Below, in pieces: positions 54,404-61,890 of a stretch of 64,000 nt of DNA. The first letter of the stretch is position 1, and each line of letters opens with the position of its first letter. The notes beneath the pieces were generated by a model. The model searched no databases and was not told the origin of the DNA. It was given only the letters and a program-made list of their open reading frames with translations. The position numbers were made by a program, and so were the translations under genes. Origin of the DNA: Alphaproteobacteria bacterium (GTDB lineage Bacteria > Pseudomonadota > Alphaproteobacteria > Micavibrionales > Micavibrionaceae); the NCBI GenBank assembly GCA_030750865.1, contig JASMHE010000012.1, positions 1 to 64,000 of the forward strand, in the 5' to 3' direction.

Positions 54404-55696
54404 TTAATAGGTCGGAACAACATGTCCGCCTGTGTTTTGTGCCGGCGGTTGTTGCGCGGGACGGTTGCTTGACGGCTGACGGGATGATTGGTTTTGCGGA
54501 CGGTATTTATTGAGATAAAGATCGTAAACCAGCGGTGATCCTTGCTGTTGATTGCCGTACACATTATTAAAATCAAGGCGTGGCTGTGACAGAATAATAT
54601 CGGCTTGTGCCAGTGCCAGACGCAGACGGCGTTCTGTGCCGCTGAAGATAATATTGATGTTGGCTGCACCGGATGAAAGCGAGACGACATTCAGTTCTTC
54701 GATTCCCTGCACGCTGCGCAAGGTGCGCTGGGTTTCAATCCATTCGCCCATCGAGTTAAACCTGACGCGGACATTCAGATTGTTGTTGGCTTGTGCGTTA
54801 ATTGATGTTTGCTTTTTCCAGTTATCCTGCAAGGCTTGGCGTGTTTTACGGACCGCACTGTCGAACAATGTTTCATTGCTGCGGATATCATCATTGGTGA
54901 CGACAAGGCGGTTAATCAGCTGTGGGTTCGTGTTGTTATAACTGTACAGCATAATTGTCAGGGTCGAAATATTATCCGGTGTTGTGCCGAGTGCCGGATT
55001 GTTTTTATTGATCAGGGCCAGTGCCATGACGGCATCGCCGGCATTGTAGCGGGACAGCATGTTTTCCAGTGCGTCCGGCGCGATGTCAAAACCGTTTGCA
55101 TAGCCGATATCGCTGATATCCTGCAGGTCGCCGATGGGCGATACGGTCGGTACAAGGGCATTGTGGCCGGATGATTTATTCCATGCCTGCAACCAAAGGT
55201 TTGCATCCCCCCACAGAACGGTATCTGTTCCCGTTTGCAGATAGGGCAAAACCAGTATCGCTTTGCTGCCGACATCGGTATAGGACATGTTATAGCTGTC
55301 CAGATAATCGCTGACGGCTTCTTTTTTGAAGCGGAACGTATAGGTGCCGATATAGCGCACGCTGGACACACGTTCGCGGGTAATCTCGAAATCATTGACA
55401 AAGCTTGCAACCATCTCGTCTTCGGGTATTGGCATTTGCGATTTTTCATCGGCCGTCAGAATGCGGTCGATTAACCGTTCAAATGCGATACGCTGGGCCT
55501 TTTGAAAAGCCTGATCGCGGGCTTGACTGGCGCTGGAGGCGCGCACGTCAACTTCAATGTCTTTGACGGTGAAGATGTTATCTTTGTTCAGTGACGATGC
55601 CGAGGTTGTCGCGATCTGCATCATCGACACGGCCAGCATAATCATGGTAAAAAAAGCCGTGCGGCGACAAAAAAGAATGGTAAAGTGTTCGCGCAT
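54404..55696 (-). CDS. DUF2066 exported protein
   Basis: About 430 residues starting MREHFTILFCRR; an N-terminal hydrophobic segment (AFFTMIMLAVSMMQIATTS) exports it. Conserved DUF2066 parts: FTVKDIEVDVRASSASQARDQA, AQRIAFERLIDRIL and, after it, VLPYLQTGTDTVLW. Function unknown; the position between hdaA-perM and purM is conserved in alphaproteobacteria. The C-terminus is Gln/Pro/Ser-rich. The frame runs further upstream to 55774, but it would then overlap the purM promoter. Confidence 0.85.
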   Translation of the reverse strand: MREHFTILFCRRTAFFTMIMLAVSMMQIATTSASSLNKDNIFTVKDIEVDVRASSASQARDQAFQKAQRIAFERLIDRILTADEKSQMPIPEDEMVASFVNDFEITRERVSSVRYIGTYTFRFKKEAVSDYLDSYNMSYTDVGSKAILVLPYLQTGTDTVLWGDANLWLQAWNKSSGHNALVPTVSPIGDLQDISDIGYANGFDIAPDALENMLSRYNAGDAVMALALINKNNPALGTTPDNISTLTIMLYSYNNTNPQLINRLVVTNDDIRSNETLFDSAVRKTRQALQDNWKKQTSINAQANNNLNVRVRFNSMGEWIETQRTLRSVQGIEELNVVSLSSGAANINIIFSGTERRLRLALAQADIILSQPRLDFNNVYGNQQQGSPLVYDLYLNKYRPQNQSSRQPSSNRPAQQPPAQNTGGHVVPTY

Positions 55697-55806
55697 TTTA
55701 TAAAACATCTTCCAGTGTTGCTTTGTCTGTTGAAATATCACCGTATAATGGCAGATTGAAACGACCAAGAGCAAGCTCCAATTTAGAACTTATATCAGGA
55801 TTTAAT

Positions 55807-56886
55807 ATGAAAGATAGTGCGTATAAAAAATCAGGTGTTGATACGGAAGCCGGTATAGAGGTTGTCGATCGTATTAAAACCCATGTCAAAAAGACTGTGC
55901 GTCCGGGGGTGATGCAAGGTCTTGGTGGTTTTGGCGCGCTGTTTGATATGAAAGAAACGGGGTATGATGACCCTGTGCTGGTGTCGGCAACGGACGGGGT
56001 TGGCACAAAATTACGTCTGGCGATTGATACGGGTATTCATGATTATGTCGGTATTGATCTGGTCGCGATGTGTGTCAATGATCTGGTGGTGCAAGGGGCA
56101 GAGCCGTTCTTCTTTCTTGATTATTTTGCAACAGGGCAGCTTGATCCGGCGCATGCCGAAACGGTTATTGCCGGTATTGCCAAAGGATGCGAAATGGCAG
56201 GGTGCGCGTTGATCGGCGGCGAAACGGCAGAAATGCCGGGCATGTACGGCGATGGTGATTATGATCTGGCCGGTTTTTCGGTGGGCGCTGTCGAACGTAA
56301 CGGGATTGTAAACGGTCAAAGTGATATTCGCGATGGAGACGTTTTAATCGGTCTTGCCTCAAGCGGTATTCATTCCAACGGATTTAGCTTGGTCCGTTAC
56401 ATTTTGAAGCAGAATAATATTACGGACTTGCATGAAAAAACGCCGTTTGATCCGTCACTTTCCTTTGCGCAAGCTTTGCTGACACCGACTCGTATCTATG
56501 TGAAGCCGCTGTTGCAGGCGCTTGCGATCAAGGATGAAGACGGCCGTGCGGCCATTCACGGCATGTCGCATATTACCGGCGGCGGGTATCCTGAAAATAT
56601 GCCGCGTATGTTGGGTGATGGATTATGCGCCGAGATTGATGTGTCGCAATGGAATTTACCACCTGTGTTTGCGTGGTTGCGCGATGCTGGTGATTTGTCT
56701 TTTGATGATTTAACGGCCACATTTAATTGCGGCATCGGCATGGTTCTGGCGGTGGATGGGCAATCTGCGCCGCAGATTGTATCCGCTTTGCAGGATGCCG
56801 GTGAAGATGTTTATACAATCGGCCGCGTGACCAAAGCCGATGACGGGGCGTCTGTCAGATTGAAAAACGCGGATGCATGGGATTGA
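55807..56886 (+). CDS. purM: Phosphoribosylformylglycinamidine cyclo-ligase
   Basis: Closes the imidazole ring of AIR in purine synthesis. About 359 residues with GGFGALFDMK, VSATDGVGTKLRLA, GIDLVAMCVNDLVVQGAEPFFFLDY split by its first half, IGGETAEMPGMY and GLASSGIHSNGFSLVR. CAGGA before ATG 55807 fixes the start. Divergent from the DUF2066 gene; purN follows on the same strand. Confidence 0.96.
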   Translation: MKDSAYKKSGVDTEAGIEVVDRIKTHVKKTVRPGVMQGLGGFGALFDMKETGYDDPVLVSATDGVGTKLRLAIDTGIHDYVGIDLVAMCVNDLVVQGAEPFFFLDYFATGQLDPAHAETVIAGIAKGCEMAGCALIGGETAEMPGMYGDGDYDLAGFSVGAVERNGIVNGQSDIRDGDVLIGLASSGIHSNGFSLVRYILKQNNITDLHEKTPFDPSLSFAQALLTPTRIYVKPLLQALAIKDEDGRAAIHGMSHITGGGYPENMPRMLGDGLCAEIDVSQWNLPPVFAWLRDAGDLSFDDLTATFNCGIGMVLAVDGQSAPQIVSALQDAGEDVYTIGRVTKADDGASVRLKNADAWD

Positions 56887-56941
56887 TGGGGCTGCGGCCG
56901 TCGTTTGGCATGTACGTAGATAGCGTGCCGGAAATGGGAAT

Positions 56942-57520
56942 ATGATGAAAAAACTGAAATTAGCCGTTTTTATATCAGGGCGCGGCAGCAATATGCGCTC
57001 CATCGTGCAGGCCTGTGCCGAGGCGGATTTTCCGGCCGAGGTTTCTGTGGTCGTGTCAAATAATCCGGATGCGGCAGGGCTCGATTTTGCAAAAGAAAAC
57101 GGTCTGGCGTGTGTGGTCGTCGATCATAAATCATTTCACGGCAAGGCCGCGTTCGAAAACGCGATATATGATGCGTTACAGGATTATGATATTGACCTGA
57201 TCTGTCTTGCCGGTTTCATGCGTATTCTGAGCGCTGATTTTATTGCGCGCTGGCCGGCGAACAGCATCATCAATATTCATCCGTCTTTGTTGCCGGATTA
57301 TAAAGGGCTTGATACCCATCAGCGCGCGATTGATGATGGACGCGATCAGGGCGGGTGTTCGGTGCATTATGTAACGCCGGAAGTCGATGGCGGCGATGTG
57401 ATTTTACAGCGCGTGGTGCCGATCCTGCCGGATGATGATGCGGACAGCCTTGCGGAGCGGGTGCTGCCCGAAGAACATATTGCTTATCCAGAAGCCATTA
57501 GGTTAATCGCAGCTTCTTGA
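56942..57520 (+). CDS. purN: Phosphoribosylglycinamide formyltransferase
   Basis: Transfers formyl from 10-formyl-THF to GAR. The 192-residue protein has VFISGRGSNMRSIV, LICLAGFMRILS, NIHPSLLPDYKGLDTHQRA (catalytic Asn and His in NIHPSLLP) and GCSVHYVTPEVDGG. It is in the purMN order typical of bacteria, 55 bases after purM. Confidence 0.95.
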   Translation: MMKKLKLAVFISGRGSNMRSIVQACAEADFPAEVSVVVSNNPDAAGLDFAKENGLACVVVDHKSFHGKAAFENAIYDALQDYDIDLICLAGFMRILSADFIARWPANSIINIHPSLLPDYKGLDTHQRAIDDGRDQGGCSVHYVTPEVDGGDVILQRVVPILPDDDADSLAERVLPEEHIAYPEAIRLIAAS

Positions 57521-57549
57521 TAATTAAGGCTTTTAAGGCATTATTCTGT

Positions 57550-57579
57550 GGTATATTATACAGAAATTAATAATATACC
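57550..57579. repeat. AT-rich perfect inverted repeat after purN
   Basis: GGTATATTAT (57550-57559) and ATAATATACC (57570-57579) pair exactly around a 10-base loop. No T-run follows, so it may be a weak terminator of purMN or a regulatory site for the small oxidase gene 37 bases downstream. Confidence 0.5.
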
Positions 57580-57615
57580 TTCATTATTATACAATTACAG
57601 TTACGAGGTACGAAG

Positions 57616-57756
57616 ATGGCTGGTCAGAAAGCAAAAGTTACAAAGGCGGAAATCTCAGATGCACAGGAAACGTGGTCTAATTTCACGGTCCTGATGAAAT
57701 GGAGTCTTATTTCGACCATTGCCGTTCTCGTGTTATTGGCAATTCTTTTTCTATAA
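57616..57756 (+). CDS. aa3-type cytochrome c oxidase subunit IV-like small protein
   Basis: A 46-residue protein with one transmembrane helix. It starts MAGQKAKVTKAEISDAQETW, followed by SNFTVLMKWS and a hydrophobic stretch ISTIAVLVLLAILFL. This is the pattern (T-W-x2-F-x3-x-W) of the bacterial aa3 oxidase subunit IV found in Paracoccus and other alphaproteobacteria. GAGG lies 7 bases before the ATG. The main oxidase subunits are not in the window, so it is encoded apart from them, as is common. Its stop is 9 bases before the histidine kinase start. Confidence 0.75.
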   Translation: MAGQKAKVTKAEISDAQETWSNFTVLMKWSLISTIAVLVLLAILFL

Positions 57757-57765
57757 GTTCACCGA

Positions 57766-60700
57766 ATGATTTTAAGCAATGCGGCGAAGACATCTTTAGC
57801 AACTTTGCTGTTTATTATATGTTTGTTTGTGATACACCCTGCACCGGCTTTGGCGCAGGGCTCTGTTCTCCAGACCCTGCATATGCAGGACAGCAACCTT
57901 GTTTATCCGCTGGTGCCGCATACCTATGTGATTAAAGACTGGCAGAACAAACACACCTTCCGGTCTGTCGTGGATGAGCTGAGCGTTAATAATTACAATT
58001 ATGAACAGGGTTCAAAGACGCTGTCGATCGCCGGTGACGGCATTGCCTATTGGTATGTCTTTCCGGTAAAGAACTATTCCGATAATGATTTATGGCTCTT
58101 TTCTTTGGGGGAAGCGTTTTCCGAGCGGATGGGTTTTCTTCACCAAGCCAAGATCATCGTCTTATCGAACAATATGTACCGTTATAATAATGTCAGCGCG
58201 CTGGCGTATTCGATGTCGATGATGACCGATATCGGTAATGAGCCTGTGCCGATCCAGATCCGCAAAGGGGAAGAGCGGCGCATTGTTCTTTACATTGAAT
58301 CGCATCAGGCGGTGCCGTTCCGTTTTGCGCCGTCGATCCAGTCGTTCGAATATTATAATGACAAGAACATTATTTCTTTTGATCTGAAAATCATATTGTA
58401 CACGCTGTTGTTCTTAAGCGCGGGGTTTTCGCTCGGCATTTTTATCTTGCGGCGTTCTTACACAGCGATTGCTGTGTTCTGCTATGCGGTTTTGAACAGT
58501 TTCTTCCTGGCATTGATGGATTATATCGTTGTCGCATCGGCAGAAGTTTATGCCAATGTTCCGGCCGTTATTATGTGTTTTGTGGCATTGCTCGGGTTGC
58601 TCATGACCACAGGGCTTTATGAAAGTATCCGGCGCTTGCGCGGCTATAAGGCTGTGTTAAGTGCGCTGGTACTCCTCACGATAATGTCGTTGCTGGTCGT
58701 GATCACATCGCCGGCCAGTGGTGTCTTTTTCTTGTTGTGCGGTTATTTCTTGCCGCTTTGCATGATGCTGGCCATGACATTGATGGCCATGTTCTGGACG
58801 CATGATGATTTGATTGGCAGTACCGCTTATGCGGTGACGTGGCTGTTGGTCCTGTTCGGGTTTATTTCCAGTTATCTGAGTACGTTGGGGACGTTGCCGC
58901 CTTATCCGATTTTGACGCAGGCTTACTGGCTTTTAAGTGCGGCTCAGGTTTGTACGGTTTTATATTTGTTGATCCGCAAAGACATCGTATTGCGGCGTTT
59001 GCAAACCGTGCAAATTGCAAACCGCGAACATGAGTTAAAGCGTCTGGTGCATCGGTATAAAAATAAAGACGGTAACGAAGCGCAGGCATTGCGTGAACAG
59101 ATCGAAGATGAGCGCCAGAAGATGGAAGATCTGAAGCAGCAGGAAAAAATCCGTGCCGATGAGATGCAAGAAGCCATTGACGAAGCAGACCGTGCCAACA
59201 GTGCGAAGTCGGCATTCCTTGCTATCGTGAGCCATGAAATCAGAACACCGATGACAGGTATCATGGGTATGGTGCGATTGTTGCTGGATTCCAAATTGAC
59301 AAAAGAACAGCATGATTACGCCCAGACGATCAAAGATTCCAGTGATGCGATGTTGGCGCTTTTGAATGATATTCTTGATTTCGAGAAAATTGAAAGCGGC
59401 CGTCTTGATCTTGATTATATTGATTTCGATTTGCACCGTCTGGCCAACGGGGTGACGACATTAATGTCAGGTCATGCCGAGAGTAAGAATGTCAGCCTGA
59501 GCTTGTCGATCGCCAAAGATGTGCCGCAATTTATTATCGGTGATCCCGTGCGTCTGCGGCAGATTTTGCTGAACCTTGTCGGCAATGCCATCAAATTTAC
59601 CGATGATGGTGATGTGACGGTCACAATTGCAAAAGACCCGTTGAAACGGGCTTCGAATCCGGAAGCGCATTTCATCAGTTTCATGATCGAAGATTCCGGC
59701 ATCGGCATTTCAAAAGAAGCGCAGGATAAATTATTCAGTCCGTTTGTGCAGGCGAACCGCGGGATTACGCGCCAATATGGCGGCTCAGGCCTCGGGCTTG
59801 TGATTTGTAAGCTCTTGATCGAAGCAATGGGCAGTGAAATCGGTGTCGATAGTACAGAAGGGCATGGCAGTAAGTTCTTCTTTACGCTGAATGTGAAAGA
59901 GGGACGCTCGGAACAAACATCAACCGGCCTGTTTGATGAAGAGGATAAAGCACTGACACCTCCATCTGAGAAGGGCGATGAAGACGGAGATAGTGACAGC
60001 GCGCAACAAGATGCGGGCGCGTCCAAAAACAAACAGGGGGTGCAGGACTTGTCATCCAAAGACCCTGATGAGCTGAACCTGATGATTGTCGAAGATAACC
60101 AGATCAACCAAAAGCTTTTCAAAGAGCTGGTGAGTCGTCTTGGGTATGATCCTGATCAGGCGATGTCTGGTGAAGAAGCGCTGGAGAAGCTGGAAGAGAA
60201 GAAATACGATATTATCCTGATGGATATTGAAATGCCCGGTATGGGCGGTGTCAAGGCCACGCGCATGATCCGTAATTTGCCGGATACAGATAAAGCGTCT
60301 GTGCCGATTATTGCGCTGACAGCCAATGTTGATCAAAAGGATATTGATTCCTATTATGCGGCCAACATGAACGAAGCGCTGCAAAAGCCGCTTGACCCGT
60401 TCCGTTTGAAGAAGGTGATTGCAAAAATTGTTGAAGGTGACCTGAGTGTGCCTGTTGAGCTTGGCGGCCCGATTGATGTTGAAGAAGATCAGGCGGATGA
60501 CAAGAATAATGAAGACGATAAGAGCGGTGATGGTAGGGATGAAAATCAAACAGGTGGCGATGCTGCAGGTGGTGGCGCAGGGATGTCAAAAACGACCTCA
60601 ACATCGACTCCAGCATCACCCCACACATCAATCTCGACGTCTTCTGCCCCTGCGTCTGCGGAAAATTCACAGCAAACATCAACGCCGCCAAACACCGGCG

Positions 60701-61308
60701 GAGTACAGCGTGAAGAGCAAAAGCCATACGTTCCTGTGCCACCCCAAGAGGCAGGCGCGCAGGAGCCTTATGTGCCTGTGCCGCCGCAAGATGCACCGCC
60801 GCAGGAGACATCACAACCCCGTCCGCAATCTTCACCGGCTGCGTCGTCACAAATCGCGGATGACAGTAAGATGGGCGGCGCAATGAATGATATGGTGGTT
60901 AAGCAATCCGCTTCCGGTGCGGAAGAGAATGCTGCAGACACAGAAGAACAAGATGTTAAAACATTGAATGTTGCGGTTCTGAAAGATTTGAAAAGCAATA
61001 TCCCGTTGAGTGATCTGGAAGAATTGATTGAAAGCGTTTTCACGCAAACGCAGGATTCGCTCGCGCAGGCAGAAAAGCATTTGCAGGCCGGTAATATGGA
61101 GGATTTCCGTAGCCGCTTGCATGAACTGCGCGGCATGGCCGGGAATTTCGGTATGAATGCGATACAGTCTTATACCAAAGATATTGAAAACGCGTTGAAG
61201 GGTGACGGCGATCCGAAAGACTATCCGGCGATGGTCGATAAAATCAAATCCGTCATTGATGAAACAAAAGCGGCCATAGAAAAATGGCTGCAAGATGAAA
61301 CATCCTGA
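57766..61308 (+). CDS. 7TM-DISM hybrid histidine kinase with REC and HPt domains
   Basis: An 1180-residue sensor. Order: signal peptide (1-31, ending PAPALAQG); periplasmic 7TMR-DISM extracellular domain (~45-190); seven membrane helices (~205-410); coiled coil (~415-480); HisKA with FLAIVSHEIRTPMTG (His490); HATPase with NLVGNAIKFTDDG and GGSGLGLVICKLL; receiver with LMIVEDNQINQKL and LMDIEMPGMGG (Asp820), CheY-like Lys in ALQKPLDP; a Ser/Pro/Gln-rich linker (~900-1060) with a repeated PYVPVPPQ unit; HPt with RLHELRGMAGNFG (His1119). A full His-Asp-His relay whose final target is not encoded nearby. DISM sensors often bind carbohydrate or wall fragments. Confidence 0.92.
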   Translation: MILSNAAKTSLATLLFIICLFVIHPAPALAQGSVLQTLHMQDSNLVYPLVPHTYVIKDWQNKHTFRSVVDELSVNNYNYEQGSKTLSIAGDGIAYWYVFPVKNYSDNDLWLFSLGEAFSERMGFLHQAKIIVLSNNMYRYNNVSALAYSMSMMTDIGNEPVPIQIRKGEERRIVLYIESHQAVPFRFAPSIQSFEYYNDKNIISFDLKIILYTLLFLSAGFSLGIFILRRSYTAIAVFCYAVLNSFFLALMDYIVVASAEVYANVPAVIMCFVALLGLLMTTGLYESIRRLRGYKAVLSALVLLTIMSLLVVITSPASGVFFLLCGYFLPLCMMLAMTLMAMFWTHDDLIGSTAYAVTWLLVLFGFISSYLSTLGTLPPYPILTQAYWLLSAAQVCTVLYLLIRKDIVLRRLQTVQIANREHELKRLVHRYKNKDGNEAQALREQIEDERQKMEDLKQQEKIRADEMQEAIDEADRANSAKSAFLAIVSHEIRTPMTGIMGMVRLLLDSKLTKEQHDYAQTIKDSSDAMLALLNDILDFEKIESGRLDLDYIDFDLHRLANGVTTLMSGHAESKNVSLSLSIAKDVPQFIIGDPVRLRQILLNLVGNAIKFTDDGDVTVTIAKDPLKRASNPEAHFISFMIEDSGIGISKEAQDKLFSPFVQANRGITRQYGGSGLGLVICKLLIEAMGSEIGVDSTEGHGSKFFFTLNVKEGRSEQTSTGLFDEEDKALTPPSEKGDEDGDSDSAQQDAGASKNKQGVQDLSSKDPDELNLMIVEDNQINQKLFKELVSRLGYDPDQAMSGEEALEKLEEKKYDIILMDIEMPGMGGVKATRMIRNLPDTDKASVPIIALTANVDQKDIDSYYAANMNEALQKPLDPFRLKKVIAKIVEGDLSVPVELGGPIDVEEDQADDKNNEDDKSGDGRDENQTGGDAAGGGAGMSKTTSTSTPASPHTSISTSSAPASAENSQQTSTPPNTGGVQREEQKPYVPVPPQEAGAQEPYVPVPPQDAPPQETSQPRPQSSPAASSQIADDSKMGGAMNDMVVKQSASGAEENAADTEEQDVKTLNVAVLKDLKSNIPLSDLEELIESVFTQTQDSLAQAEKHLQAGNMEDFRSRLHELRGMAGNFGMNAIQSYTKDIENALKGDGDPKDYPAMVDKIKSVIDETKAAIEKWLQDETS

Positions 61309-61375
61309 CAGCCATTTTTGAATGCGTAGTACAGCGCGTGTATATGCGATATAACGCCGCGTTGTCGTTTTTCGC

Positions 61376-61798
61376 TTATTCTGTGATTTCAATCCCGCTA
61401 AAGAAGAAGGCTGTTTCAATCGCAGCATTTTCCGCACTGTCTGATCCGTGAACGGAGTTTGCGCCAATGCTTTCTGCGAATTCGGCACGGATCGTGCCTT
61501 CGGCTGCGTCTGCCGGGTTTGTTGCGCCCATGACTTCGCGGTATTTTGCAACAGCGTCGTCTGCTTCCAGAATTTGAACGACAACCGGACCTGAAATCAT
61601 GAATTCAACCAACTCACCAAAGAACGGGCGTTCTTTGTGTACGTCGTAGAATTTCTGTGCTTGTTCTTCTGTCAGTTGCAGTCTTTTCTGTGCAACAATG
61701 CGCAGACCTGCATCTTCGATTTTTTGGTTGATCGCACCTGTCAGGTTACGCTTTGTTGCGTCAGGCTTGATAATTGATAATGTTCTCTCCAGTGCCAT
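61376..61798 (-). CDS. ndk: Nucleoside diphosphate kinase
   Basis: Balances NTP pools by transferring gamma-phosphate through an active-site histidine. The 140-residue protein shows [13 protein letters not shown], the catalytic histidine in [12 protein letters not shown] and FFSGIEI. Normal length. Convergent with the histidine kinase. Confidence 0.96.
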   Translation of the reverse strand: MALERTLSIIKPDATKRNLTGAINQKIEDAGLRIVAQKRLQLTEEQAQKFYDVHKERPFFGELVEFMISGPVVVQILEADDAVAKYREVMGATNPADAAEGTIRAEFAESIGANSVHGSDSAENAAIETAFFFSGIEITE

Positions 61799-61890
61799 TC
61801 GATACTCCGTTATGTCATCGGTTAATATTTGTGGGCGTTATAAAGTGTTTAACGTCGGAGTGCAACAGCAAAATCACATTCCCGCAATCA

